Assembly (NCBI GenBank): GCA_030268105.1
Contig: BSDZ01000008.1
Coordinates: 5,270,001 to 5,334,000, forward strand
Length of the DNA: 64,000 nt
Direction of reading: 5' to 3'
From: Volvox africanus
Taxonomy: Eukaryota; Chlorophyta; Chlorophyceae; Chlamydomonadales; Volvocaceae
The number at the start of each line of letters is the position of its first letter. The stretch's first letter is position 1. Under the pieces are notes generated by a model that did no database searches, was not told where the DNA came from, and was given only the letters and a program-made list of their open reading frames with translations. Of the stretch, positions 1 through 12,700 are shown one piece after another. The translations under genes and the position numbers were made by a program.

Positions 1-538
1 CTGCTGCTACTCCTGCTGCTGCAACTGGCGAAAAGGTTTTCGTATGTGCGGCAGAGGGCGAGGCGGTCGTAGCAGCAGTGCTGGTTGTAATAGTATCAGT
101 TGGGGGGGCAGTGGCGAAGGCGTCAAGGGGGACACCCCTGGGAGGCGGGCAGAAGTCGGCACACCACACGGGCCCTCCAGCGAACGTCACGGCATCCACG
201 ACACATCCATTTCTGTTGTCGTTAGCAACGGACGACGCGTTGCCCTGTCCGCCGTGCCCAGTACGAGGATCAGGAGGAACGGAGACTATATCGTAGGAAG
301 TATTGAAACGCAGCTGCAACACCACACCGGTTTTGTCACATTCATCCACGCTGCCGTATGTCCAGGGCCCGGAGGAGGTAGGTGCTTTAGGTGCTACATA
401 GGTATTACCGGGTGCCTTTAGCAGCTTTGAGGTACTGGTAAGAAGTGAATTGTAAGGTTCCTGAGCGGCAGTGTCGAGAACGGCAACATCCTCGGGCCGG
501 ACCGCCCAGGTGCCGTCTGGGGCCACCCAGGCGGACAT
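1..538 (-). CDS. Unrecognised Thr/Ala/Pro-rich protein, 5' part only (runs off left edge)
   Basis: Reading the minus strand from an ATG at 538, the frame is open without a stop to base 1, about 179 codons. It starts MSAWVAPDGTWAVRPEDVAV, then has a Cys-containing stretch (WTYGSVDECDKTG, later NGCVVDAV and VWCADFCPPP) and ends in a Thr/Ala/Ser/Pro-rich tail typical of extracellular linkers. A TGA lies a few codons upstream in frame, so 538 is the first Met; it could also be an internal Met of a later exon, since no signal peptide follows it. I do not recognise the family. Codon use is GC-rich, unlike the AT-rich spacer at 541-700, which supports coding. Product and function unknown. Confidence 0.45.
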   Translation of the reverse strand, partial: MSAWVAPDGTWAVRPEDVAVLDTAAQEPYNSLLTSTSKLLKAPGNTYVAPKAPTSSGPWTYGSVDECDKTGVVLQLRFNTSYDIVSVPPDPRTGHGGQGNASSVANDNRNGCVVDAVTFAGGPVWCADFCPPPRGVPLDAFATAPPTDTITTSTAATTASPSAAHTKTFSPVAAAGVAA

Positions 539-540
539 TA

Positions 541-1160
541 TATTGTTACAGTAAATAGACTTACTTCATACCAATTGTAAAATTACCCGCTGGGTTATGT
601 ATCAAGGGCACGAGTAGGCGGCTCTCGTCGATCTTTGAAGAACTCACTGCTATAGTCCTTTACAATAAAATAGAATATAAAAGCTTAGGCTATTGTGCCA
701 CTGATTATTCTTTTTCCAGGTGGCATTTCTTTTACGCTTTTGGCAGGCGCGTTACGTCGTACTGAAATGGCGGGGTATTTGTCAAGTCCCTGTCCGCTTT
801 TATTCCTAGCCGCGTCCCCCTTGTGGCTTCAACACTTTCTCTCGATAAACTTGGGCCAGTCTGGAAGCTTTCGTATGCGAGCATGAGAACATTCTGTCAT
901 CCTCTCCAGGAATAATAAGCACGTCCTAGTAAGGATTGTTAGAATGCGACACGCAGTTGGACAAGGAAGCAACTCCGTAGTTTGTTACATAAGTGCTAAA
1001 GTCTTAGCATATCGCACTGACTCCACATAATAGGGACAATAGACATCCGTACCAATGCCGTACTCGCATTTGTCCTGTCTATCGCGCATGGTCTCCACTA
1101 TTGTTCCGACCGATGTTCAACACACCCCCTCGGACGGAACACCATTATCGTCCGCCTTCA
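541..1160. other. Spacer without recognisable gene
   Basis: AT-rich near 541-700, then mixed sequence. Short open frames only; no splice-consistent gene seen. It adjoins the 3' end of the Copia remnant, but I could not identify a long terminal repeat here. Confidence 0.4.
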
Positions 1161-1161
1161 C

Positions 1162-3084
1162 TCAGCGCACACCCATCGCGGTTCTGAACTCGGCGAATTT
1201 CTTGTCAGCTAGTGGCTTCGTCATCACGTCTGCCACCATGCTCTCTGTAGGACAGTAATCAAACTTGACCTCGCCGCGCTCAGTTCACTCCCTGACAAAG
1301 TGGTGAGCCACATCAATATGCCTTGACCGTTCCGAAGAAACCGGATTCTTGATCAGGCTCAGTGCACCCTGGTTGTCATCCCAGATGCGCACACACTCCT
1401 GCTCCATTCCCAAATCATACAGGAGCTTGCGAATCCACAGCGCCTCACGTGTGGTGAACGCCGCGGCCATGTATTCCGCCTCCACGGACGACGTTGCAAG
1501 AGTTGGCTGCAATCGGCTCTTCCAGCTGATTGCTGTACCATTCATTAGGAAGACGAAACCCGTGGTGGACCGACGCCTATCACGGTCCTTGGCCCAATCT
1601 GCATCAGAATAGCCATCAACAACTAAACTGCCACGCTTGTAGTGCAGCCCAAACTTCATCGTGCCTTTTACGTATCTCAGAACACGCTTAGCTGCTTCCC
1701 AGTGAGTCTGGGTAGGTGCCGACATGAACCTTGCCAGCACGTAGACAGCCTGGGTAATGTCGGGACGCGTGCAGGTCGCCAAATACATCAGGCTACCAAT
1801 TAACGCACGAAAACGCGTCGCATCCTCAAGCACCGGCTCATCCTCTTTTGCCGCTCTAAGATCAACCGTAGGGCTCAGGGGAATTGACTGTTCCTTGGCC
1901 TCAGCCACCCGGAACCACTGCAACAACTCCGCAGCATAACGCCGCTGCGTAAGCTTCAGCTCACCCCCTGCTTTGTTGTGCTCTACCTCCATACCCAGGA
2001 AGAGAGACACCTCCCCTAGATCGCGCATATCATACTCCCTCATGAGCTTCTCCTTCATCGTCTGCACTTCGACTTTGTTACTTCCCATGATCAGCAGGTC
2101 ATCAACATGCACCAGCAACCAGATGGTGTACGACTGACCGTATGACACAAATAACGCCGGATCAGACATAGAGACCTGGAACCCCAACTGCTCTAGGGTC
2201 CCGCGCAACTTCTTGTGCCATGCCCTGCTAGCTTGCCGTAGGCCGTACAACGCCCGCTTCAGCTTACACTTCATGCCTGCACCGCCTGCCTCATAACCGG
2301 GCGGCTGGTTGCAGTATACCTCCTCTTCCAGCTCTCCATTTAGGAATGCCGTACGCACGTCCAAGTGTTGTATGTCATACCCCTTCTCCGTCGCCATGGC
2401 TAGAAAGGAACGCACAGTAACTTGGTTGCACGTTGGTGCAAACACCTCATCAAAATCGACGCCCTCCTTTTGCCTAAAGCCCTTAGCAACAAACCGAGCT
2501 TTGTACCTCTCTATCTCTCCATCAGCATTCCGCTTCACAGCATACACCCATTTCGTAGGGATTACATTCAAACCAAGTGGCGGCTTTACAAGGTCCCATG
2601 TGTCATTGGCAGTGAGAGATACAATTTCCTCATCCATAGCCTGCTGCCAGTGTACCGCCTCCTTGCTTGTCATAGCTTCCTCATACGACTCAGGCACTAT
2701 TATATTCCTCAGCGCCGCAGCCTGTGCAATGTAGCGTGCAGGTAACTGTCCACGGTTTTGACGCACTGGGTAACGACGGCCAGGTGGGCTCTCATCACCC
2801 CCTCCAGCTGCGCCGACGTTTTGATCACCGACATCTACCTGCATCTCATCACCGTCTTGGCTCTCTTCACCCGGCTCTTCACTCTGCTCCTGAGCAGCCG
2901 CTTGCATAACTTGGAGCTGATCATTTTCCGCCGAGAATTCTACCATGGGAATTACATGCGCGTTCTTGGTCGCCCCCGCCGTTATATCTTTCAAACCGCT
3001 GAGCAGCCACTTCTCCACTGTTGGACTCCAGACACTAATATTGTTCCTGCTGCAGGGCGAGAACAACCCACCTGTATCCGACAT
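1162..3084 (-). mobile_element. Copia (Ty1) retrotransposon pol remnant: reverse transcriptase + RNase H
   Basis: A 599-codon frame from 3084 carries the Copia polymerase: after an acidic linker and the RYPVRQNR stretch come TKWVYAVKRNADG, ERYKARFVAKGF, HLDVRTAFLNG, RALYGLRQASRAWHKKL and the catalytic VHVDDLL box (about residue 325), then GSLMYLATCTRPDI, RNase H YSDADWAKD and the SSVEAEYMA block. A TGA at about 1285 follows HHFVRE. The same frame then continues past the stop through PTESMVADVMTKPLADKK to a second TGA at 1162, the usual Copia C-terminus, so one nonsense change appears to cut the last ~40 residues. Gag, protease and most of integrase are absent; the frame begins in residual sequence after integrase. 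No LTR pair or target-site duplication was seen. Decayed, non-autonomous copy. Confidence 0.93.
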
Positions 3085-3867
3085 GCAGTGCGCTGAAGCT
3101 GGGTATGCAACTGTTATTGATGCAGGGTATTACTTGACTAACAAATATAATCATAACAACTTAGCTTACACATGGTTTCTCATTACCGGAAGCTTCATGA
3201 CCCTAAACAGCCGGTCGCGGTCCTTCAACATACCCACTGCGCCAATACAAAGGGAGCCCTTGAGCTATTTCCCAACCGAAGCCTGCGACAGGACCTCCGG
3301 GCGCAAGGGTTACAAGTCTAAACTAAGGTTCCCATATCAGGAGTCGCCCAAGCTAAGCCATCAATTTGATGCCGCCTCGTCGGCCATACCTCGCTGATAG
3401 GCCGAAGGCGCTATCAGGCAGGCCAGTCATCAGCGGATGCTCTCCATCTACAGAATACGATATATGCGTGCGTCTACACATGCAATAATGCCTCGTGTAT
3501 TGATGTGGCTCTATGCGGCAAGATTACTTGCATGATACTTTATCTAGAAGAAACCCCCGCGGCGCGTGATGGCGAACACTGTTTCAACCCCTGCGTTTCG
3601 CTCTGGCGGATTGCAGGCACGCTTGTAATGAAAGGGTAGGCCATCCACGAGTTTTAGGGTCACTGAAAATAAGCCCCACGACCAAGCAAGCATGTAGGAC
3701 AACGACAAGTACATCATTGAGCCGCGAGGCAGCATTGCACTCTTATGGTGCCGCCGCCTGCTGAACAGTAGCCGCGTCGCGCCCGGCGTGCGTACGTGCC
3801 ATCTGGCATCGGTGTAAGTTGCACAAGCTGTGATTTCTCTTGATCTACGTGAGATATAGCGTGACGC
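3085..3867. other. Spacer 5' of the Copia remnant
   Basis: No gene recognised. An open stretch downstream of 3084 on the plus strand overlaps the element in antisense and is not supported. The sequence may hold further decayed retrotransposon. Confidence 0.35.
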
Positions 3868-4511
3868 CGAACCCTAGGTCGTACAGTAAGTATATCTTGC
3901 CGTTCTATACTGTGAAGGTGGGCACCTGGAAAGAGGAAAGCGCCATATATCATACATACACGCACCACGATATTCGCAAGTCCTTACGGTCCATCCGCAT
4001 GCACAAAACTAACGACTACAAATCTGTTACTGTCGTACAGCAGTGGAATGCAATAAGCATCCTCCCTGTTCCAAGAGGCCTCGACCACTACATCTGATTA
4101 TGCAAGCCCGCAGCGCAATCTTGGACTGACGGGCCATGGGGTTGAAAACAGTCCAGGGGTTAAGTATGCGGGCTAATCATGCAAGTAGACCGAACCCTAG
4201 GTCGTACAGTAAGTATATCTTGCCGTTCTATACTGTGAAGGTGGGCACCTGGAAAGAGGAAAGCGCCATATATCATACATACACGCACCACGATATTCGC
4301 AAGTCCTTACGGTCCATCCGCACGCACAGAACTAACGACTACAAATCTGTTACTGTCGTACAGCAGTGGAATGCAATAAGCATCCTCCCTGTTCCAAGAG
4401 GCCTCGACCACTACATCTGACTATGCAAGCCCGCAGCGCAATCTTGGACTGACGGGCCATGGGGTTGAAAACAGTCCAGGGGTTAAGTATGCGGGCTAAT
4501 CATGCAAGTAG
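3868..4511. repeat. Tandem duplication, 2 x 322 bp
   Basis: Units 3868-4189 and 4190-4511 are nearly identical; I count about three to four substitutions (for example gcatgcacaaaac against gcacgcacagaac). Each unit holds a plus-strand open frame of about 75 codons beginning PNPRSYSKYILPFYT and ending RGLDHYI before a stop. The frame is preserved in both units, but this follows automatically from the recent duplication. I do not recognise the peptide; it may be a decayed transposon fragment. Confidence 0.9.
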
Positions 4512-6781
4512 ACACAGGCAAAACGAATCAGCCGCACACTCGTGCACCTCCTCGCGTTTCAAACTGCTGCACAAAAAATTCGCAAATCTTTTGCACAATA
4601 AATGCGCAAATCTTTCGAGCAATGCATTCAAACATTGTCGACAGCTATTCGACACCTCGCTGACGGCGACAGAGATCTGCGTCCAAGAGATTGGGGTAAG
4701 CAACGAGGAGTAAGATTATGCGGATGCTGCCCGCGCATGGCTCTTGAATCGGCCGCAGCTACCTGGGTGCAGTTAGATATCTGCTGAAAAAGGCATAATG
4801 GAACCCCAACTGGTGGCGCACGTCCTCGGGTTGCTGTTGATATTCGTTCGTACATCTTTAGGACAGCAGCTCATGTGCACCCGGCTAAATTCAGTTATCG
4901 AATAACGTGGTATTCACCACCCCCACTGCACAGGTCACGCAACGTTCATGTCTATGTCGGATACCTGCACCGACCAACTCTACTCGGCGCAGATCAAGTT
5001 CAACATAGGTCATGGGGTTTGAGTTCGATTTTTCGGTTTGATTCCGTCGCACCACCCGCTCATACGGCCACACCAGAAGGAACGGTTGCGGCCCAGAGAC
5101 ACTCACAAACACACACCCATACACAAACACAAAAACCGGTGGGGAAGCAGGGGCTCAGCTTCGTACTGAGCTTAGATGCGCACACTCCAGGGAGATGCAT
5201 TCGAAAATAAATGCGGGGCGTCTTACGGAAATTCCGTATAGCGGCCCGGTAATCAACTGAAGTTGGCATGGAGATACACATCTAGTATGGGTTTGGCTCA
5301 TGGACACTGTATCATGCATGTCATCTCATGATAGAGGTCGCGTGATTACTTGGGAAAGTTTGGCATTAGAAACTCTGGCAACCCCCTTGGCACAGAGATG
5401 CACACACTCTCTCCCTCTCTAACCTGACCTTTACCAACAACCACCCGCGCTGTTGCCCTGGAAGAGTGCATCTAAGCATCTAATAACAATCATGCGCCGC
5501 ACTCGAGCTTTCAACTTTCCGCACGTGCGCGTGCAGGGATACAGATTGCCTTCCTTCCTCCCTGGAAGTAGCTATCGCGGTGTCCCCAAGGTCCGGAAAA
5601 CCCAAAGCTTCCCCCCTCCTAGCCGGGGGTTACTTGGCGTGTCATCATATCGCGACTCGTCCACAGATGTAACAACGTTATTGCTGGTAGCCTGACGCCA
5701 CCAGTTATTAAGTTACAACCAACGCAGCATATCACAGCACAGCATAGGACAGAATTCCCGATAGTCAAGTGGGCCGAACCACCCGACCGCCATTTTATTA
5801 CTAACCAAGGATCCCACACATCACACAAGCGAGAAACCCTACCATATTGACAAAACTCTCGAAGGCACTGAGTATATATTATTAATAATCAAGAATCCAA
5901 TGAAATACATAACAAGGCACGGGTACCAAAGGGCAAAGCACAGGAAAACAACAAAGCAAGCAGCCCAGCAGTGCGGCCGTACAGCCGTTCCGTACGGTAC
6001 TAAACTCCACCTAACAATGGAAACGGAAAGTTAAAAGCGATTATGTGGCAGATGGAAGCACACGTGCGACCTTTAGACGCAAGGGCCAAGATGGGATTGA
6101 GGATGCGGATGCGGATGATATTTTCTAAGTGCGAAAGACCTGTGAATGGCAGTGTGAACGCAGTAAATCCCCTAATCCTTCCGGCAAACGTCCTGCACAC
6201 AATCGTCCAAAGTCACAATATGGATTGTGGCAAAGCGCGTCAGGCAGCGAAACCAAACGGCATTCGAGTTCCTGCAAATCAAGTTAGCGGTTTGCGCAAC
6301 GTCACCCAATGCCCTGCCTATGAACCGTGAGAATCACACTTCCCATCCCACGCATGTGAGTCATGACTCCAGTACAGCAACACAGAGCCACAGCTCTAAA
6401 ACAGCAGAGATAAATTCTGGTATGCGAAAACTCTGCCGTCCGTTGCCATCTGCTGTGCCCCCTCCTCCAGCTGCGGGGCGCCCTGATGCAAACACGTTTT
6501 TGGTAACTGCAAGGCAGATGAGAATTCAATAAGCCTTACCCCGCCCTTTTCGACACGGCACGGTGATAGACCCGGCCGCATCGCCGGGCAGACAACAACA
6601 ACCACATTAGAGCAACCGGCTGTAGCCTCTGGCCGCTGCCTGGCCACTGCCGCTACTGCCGTTGTGCCGAAGAGGTTGCTACGTCTACAGGTCCTGCTGC
6701 GCGTGCTGTGGACCCTCACACCACCACTTCTGCACCAGCGGCTGGGACTGAAACGACTGCAAGTCCTGCCAACCCTGCCCC
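4512..6781. other. Spacer downstream of the REJ-type gene
   Basis: No frame-consistent gene seen on either strand. The part next to 6782 is the likely 3' untranslated region of the minus-strand REJ-type gene. Short open frames here overlap each other on both strands and have no recognisable motif. Confidence 0.4.
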
Positions 6782-9700
6782 TTAACCTTCCGCCAGTGCT
6801 GGAAGTGCCATACGGCCGGGAGCATTTTTAGGCGTGTTGGGCAACACGAAATCACCCGCGCTCGGACTCAGGTTGTAATTTCCTTGTGGCTGCTCTCCGG
6901 TGTCAACGTTACCGCCGGTGGCCACCGGAGTGACGGGACCACTGCCGTCGGTAGCGGGCGGTTGCGCGAAAGCCCATGTCGCGTTGGATCCACCTGCCCT
7001 GGACCCCCCCGGCCCGACCTCCACTGATACGGTGTTCGAGGCCCTGATCGACTGCCGCTGACGCCGCTGGAGGATTACCAGGGCAGCGATAACGGCAATA
7101 AGCATGGCGCCGCCGACACCACCGACGATACCACCAATAACTATTGAAGACGAATCCTTCTCTGGTGGCGGAGAATTTACCACCTCCGTCTTCTCCTCCT
7201 TCATCACCGGCGGCGGAGAGCTTGCCCCAGTTGACGGCGGAGAGCTTGCCCCAGCCGGCGGCTGAGAGCTTGACTGAGCCGGCGGCGGAGACCTCGGGGG
7301 TGCCAAGCCCACAATGTACGTACCGGGAGCGGTGATACGGCACGTGACGAGGCCGGTGTTCCCGTCGTAGCCCACAAACGTCGCCGTCGCCGTACCCGCC
7401 GTTAAGGAAGACAGCGAGCCCTGGATCGTGTTGCTTGAACTATCGTATTGCAAACATGCCTTTACCTTTGCATCATTATAGGATGAGGTAGCGGGAATCG
7501 TCAATGTTATGTAGCTGTTTGTGCCGTCCAAAGTGGGCTCTGGCAAGCTACTGGAGGTCACATAGCTCCACCTCACGTCCACCATGCCGCTGGCTAGGAC
7601 AACATCTGATGGCAAGCTGCTGCCCAGCGCTGACACCAGCACATCAGCAACTGCAGTGGTGTCCTTTACTTGGGTCACGTGTGTCAAACCCAGGCTGAAG
7701 GTGCTCGCATCGACGGCGCTGGATCCGGAAAATGTTAGCACCGCCTCAGCGTTGGTGGACGTAGTAATCAGCGATCGCCGGGAGTATGGCAAAGCATCTG
7801 AAGACTCCCCAGCAGCAGAGGTGCCGTCCAAATCCTTGCCTCCTACTCCAGCGACAAATATCTGGTTGCTGGAAGATGCCCCCGCCTCCTGCAACTTCCT
7901 TACTGAGTTCTCAAGCTGGAATCGTGGATAAGGCTGCAACTCAACCTGCGGCACTAATAGCTCCAGGGTGCTGCGCCGGGTAGCCACTGCCGTTGCGCCC
8001 GCCGTCGGTCCGGAGCGCACTGTGGTGTAGGCAAAGCTATCGCCCGTAAGCGCCAGTGCCGCCGCAGAAATGTAGATACCGTCGGTGCCGGCAGCAAGGA
8101 AACTGCCTGGAACCGCTTGTTTCCCCAGCCCCGCCGCAGCCTTGGAGGTGCTGCTGGCGACGTTTTTGAGCCAGCTAATAGAGCTGTCTTGGATAAGGGT
8201 TGGGCTCACGGCGGCAGCGAGGACGGAGCATACCTGTGTGGCTGCGGTGGTAGAGACTGCAGCGGCGTTGCTAGAGGAGCTGAGGGCGGTGATGAGCTTA
8301 TCCAGAGCGGCGAGGACTGTTTTGGCGGCTTCCGCTGTAAGAAGATTGGCAGCGTTGTTGGCGGTGTTGGTGACAGATGAAAGCGTTAGCTTAACCTGAC
8401 GGGATGTGAGAGCGGATTGAAAGGGGTTACGGGAACAGCATAATGAAGAAGGGTGAGGAGGGAGGGTGGAAGGGTGGTAGGGAAGAAGCAGGGAGTACGA
8501 AGAAGAAAGCGGTGCACATGGTTTCGGAAATCTAGGTAATTCTCGGGAGCGACGATTCAGATTATATACGTAAGCGCGAGAGGGTGGGATCCTTGGTTTT
8601 ATGTTTGCACAGCAAACCCGTTCAGTAATGTGTACCACAGAGCCACACCAAGAGAGCACCCTAACCCATCCAAAACTCCAAGTACGCATCAGAAAGTGAC
8701 GGCGAACCCGGACAGCCTGGGAACACGGACGCAGGCGCCTCACGCCCCTTAATCCTGGGATCGAAGGTACCTGCTCAAGATCCTCCAGATTAGTTCCCTC
8801 CATGATGGCATTAATAAGTCCAATGGTCTGAGTGGACACGGCGTCGTTGGCTTCGGTTGTCTGCAGCATGCGGCCCAACCTGCGATGATGCCCGAAGGAG
8901 GAGAAGATCTGAAACCACCTAAAGAGGCATCCGCACTGGTTGGCCGCGCCAAAGAGTTTGGTCCTGCTTCTGGACTGTAAGGATATGGCAGCGGAGAAGG
9001 GCAGGATGGATCGCATGTTAGGCCTCGTCGGAGAAGCGCGACGTTAAGGCGCTGGAATACGAGATTGGAGAAGGGGGGTAGGCATTAAGGGACAGGGTCC
9101 AGAAAGGATCTTAGTAGAAGTAGGGGGCCCCTATTTGAACTTGAGCCCTGACACCAAGACGTGGTGTCAAAAAGAGAGGCCAAGACGGGAGTAACTGAGT
9201 AATATCTAAGCTACAACGCCCAATCCTAGGCGAGGGCTTTGGGAGGACTAGAGGGAGCGAGGAACCCAACATGCGCGGGTGTGGGTGGGCAAATCAACCA
9301 GCTACCAACAACACATATACCATGCCCTCATGTGCCATACTCACACTTGTCACACTAGAGATGTTAATGCTGGACAGCGTCAGCCGGGCATCGAAAGTTG
9401 CTGGTGGGGTTCTGACTGTTATTGTCACCGATGCACATGTGCGCCCGCCGCCGCTGTCCACCGCACAGCCATACAATGTGACTTGACCGTAGAACAGCCC
9501 GAGCACTACTGCCGTTGTGGTACTGCCCGACTGCTGCAAGTTGACGTTGCTGCCATTGACAGTACCAAACTCGTAGGTCAAGTCTGTGCCATCCAAGTAG
9601 TCCCTCCACCCGATAGCGGAGATGGTGGCGACAGCCTGGGGGTACTGATCATTGTCCAAAATCACTTGGAGGCACTGTGAAGGCTCGCCTAAGGTGCAGA

Positions 9701-12700
9701 AGGGCGGCGCATCGAGGGACACCTTGAGAAAGGCGAGCCCACCAACGCCTTTCCACGTCAGTTTTGCAGTAATGCTGATTTCGTCGAGGTTGGTGGGCAG
9801 GATGGCAGATGGGAGACTGAGCATAATGGCGCCGGTGACGGTCCGCACGGCCGTGAGGGTTGAAATGCCGGGAACATCCTTGCTTTCCCAGACGACCGTG
9901 GTGCCGGTACTGCGGGGGGAGGTTGTATTTGAATGGCATCCATGAGGGACCGTCGTAGAACGAGTTGAATGACAAGGAGGAGGAAAATGGTGCAGACATT
10001 CCTGGTTCATATAACCATGAACTAATAGCTGCGGAGAAACTTTAAGCTAACAGGAAAACACATGAAAGGAAATGAAAGGAAGGAGACATCACATGCTTCT
10101 TCGTTTTTCTTCACTTTGGCTTTATTCATTGGGCTTGTCTTCACCCAACTGACCTACATCCCCCGACTCTTTCCGTTTCGCTTTCCCTCCGCATCAATTG
10201 GCCCATTAGCCCAATGGCCCATTGGCCCATTTTGATTGAATGCACAACCACCTACATGAAGTCGGTATCCAGAGTCAGCAGTACCACCAGGTCGTCCGCA
10301 GTATTGTGGGGTTTAGCGCACTGGTCGGGGCTGCACTGCCGGGTCAGATTACCAGTAGGGAAGGAGCCAGGTGCAGACAACTCGAACTCCGTGGAAGCGG
10401 TCGAGGCCAGCGGTGAGGTTCCGATCGGCACTACCTTGTTGACGGTGACGATGATGGTGTGGCGGATCTCCGTTGTCAGGAGACTGGCGGGGATCTGCCA
10501 GACTCCATCAGTAGACTGGTCGCCCTGTTCAGCTCCATTGAAGCAGGGGTTGGGATAATCCTCGCGCCTGGGGACACGGCACACGGTTTCAAGGGTTCAG
10601 GCCACAAGGGATTTTCAGCTTCCTTGAAGTCGGTAAAAATGGGGAAGGCCTTTTTGTCCAGCGTGTGCGTGGGCTTCTGGGTTTGGGGGGCTATGGGCCG
10701 TATGTGCTTGAGCAGCTCGAGGGCTCCATATCTTCAGGTGCGTCTCCTTGCACCGCGAGCAAAGAGAGGCACCTGATAATATGCACCTTGAGCGGGAAGC
10801 TTGGTCGGAGTATGATGAGGTTTTGGCAGTTGGCTTCATAAGGCTTTGTTTTGGTGTGAGCCTATGCGTGCCTAACATCAAGGTATAACATGTTTGCCTA
10901 TGCGCGAAAGTTCAGAATTGGTCGAGTTGGTCACAAAGACGCTTCCAGCCAACTGGCCAACTGGCCAACTTCCTCGGACAAGCACGAATTTGCAATCATT
11001 ATACAACTATGCCGTATAAGTCTGCAAACTTAAGAAGCTTATTGCAAGGCTTATAATTGCTTTTCGCTCAAAGCACATGCCTCTGGTTGGGATCTAGTAA
11101 TGAATCGACCAGGTGTCATGAAGCCTCGAATCGACAACGGTCTGCAGTCGGTTCTTTCTAATACGATGATTATCCACATTAGTTTCATCATAGAAGTCCT
11201 CAACTCTCTCTCTCTCTCTCTGCTACCTATCCTATCTTCGAAACTCGCAGCCCCCACCTGCATTCCCAAGAGTACTGGAGCTGCTGCAAGTCGGGAGTGA
11301 TGTCGGGGTCCCGCGAGGACGTGGCATTGAATATCAGCGTGCCATTGCTAGGCACCTTGCCAGACGGGCCTCTGACCCTTGCGATAGGTTTGGAGCCCAA
11401 GGTAACCATCGTGACCTCATCGTAGGAAGATATGTCTGAACAGCAAGCAACATATCGAACGAAGCCGTGGCAATGGAACCTTACAAGGTGATCCACTCAA
11501 ACAAACATGTGCGCAGAGCTGCACAGCTCGTTCCATACGGTGCGTGTGAATGGTCGTCAGGAAAACCATTATGCACCCACACGGTCCGTGACACGCAGGT
11601 GAGCCATCGGATTCTCCAACCCTTTCAGAGTCTAACCCGCCTTGACCTGGAGAGGCGCAGACTTACTCGAGCCGCTGTATGACGCACTGATGCGCAGCTT
11701 GATTTCTGTACCGTGTTTGGCCAATAGGGGGGGTGCCAGGTAGAGCTGCTGCGTTGCGACTCCATTTCCTGGGAATCCGGCCCAGGTTGAAGTCCAAAGC
11801 CAGTTGACCGCCTTGCCTGCACAGACATACGTATGCACATCAGTAATTCACATCCTGCTTCCCTCCCTTGAGCGGTACATGCCGCACGTACCTGCACACA
11901 CTTGGCCTGCTTCCGCTCCGACTCGTAAGCCGCTTGACAGCAAAAATTGCTGTACTCTAGGTCCCACGACCTTCACAGCGGGTGGCGAACTACTGCCCTC
12001 TTTTTTGAAAACAAAGCTGGTGGAGTTCGTGGTGCCGAGCCAGGATGTCAGTGTCACTCGTATGGTGTATCCCTGACCTTCAGCAAGTTCAATCGACTCG
12101 TTTAAGGTCAGCTTCAGTTGCAGGCGGTCATTAGGATTCGTTATGTTGTTAGTGCGACTGATGATCGCACTGAGAAGGGTCTGGCCCGCCGTAGGTCCTG
12201 CAGTCACCGACCATACTACATTTTTCCAGGCCAGACGTCCCGAGGGGTGGGACGAGCGGGACGCGTCGAAGGAGGGCGGCACAGCGGCAGCGGCATTGAG
12301 CAAGTTGTCTCCTGCGCAGGGTGCCTCCATAGCGGAGGGACCCAAGATCACCGGGTTGGGCGTGGCGCAGTTCGAGCAAGTTTGCAGCTGCAAGGGCAGG
12401 GCGAGGCAGGGCCAGACAAAAATGGTCATGCATTAGTCGTACAATGTACAGCACATACATACGGCACACATGTTAAGGTACATACAAATAGCATACATGC
12501 ACTTCAGCATTTCGAGATCGAGGTCATTTTGGCAGACAACAATGCCATACATCCAGTGAAGGTGGAATGCGAAAGCAGCCGTCCCAGCTTCAAGGGTGCC
12601 GGGTAGCCATCACTGCACGTGTGGCTGCGCGCCTAGATGTCCCGCCAACAATTGCCGCAGTGCATAGACTTTTTATATCCATTGCAGTCTGTTGGCATTG

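Noticed and set aside
44..421. Plus-strand 125-codon open frame
   Set aside because: Antisense to the better-supported minus-strand frame 538-1.
2309..3397. Several plus-strand open frames of 107-150 codons
   Set aside because: Antisense shadows of the Copia pol frame or its flank.
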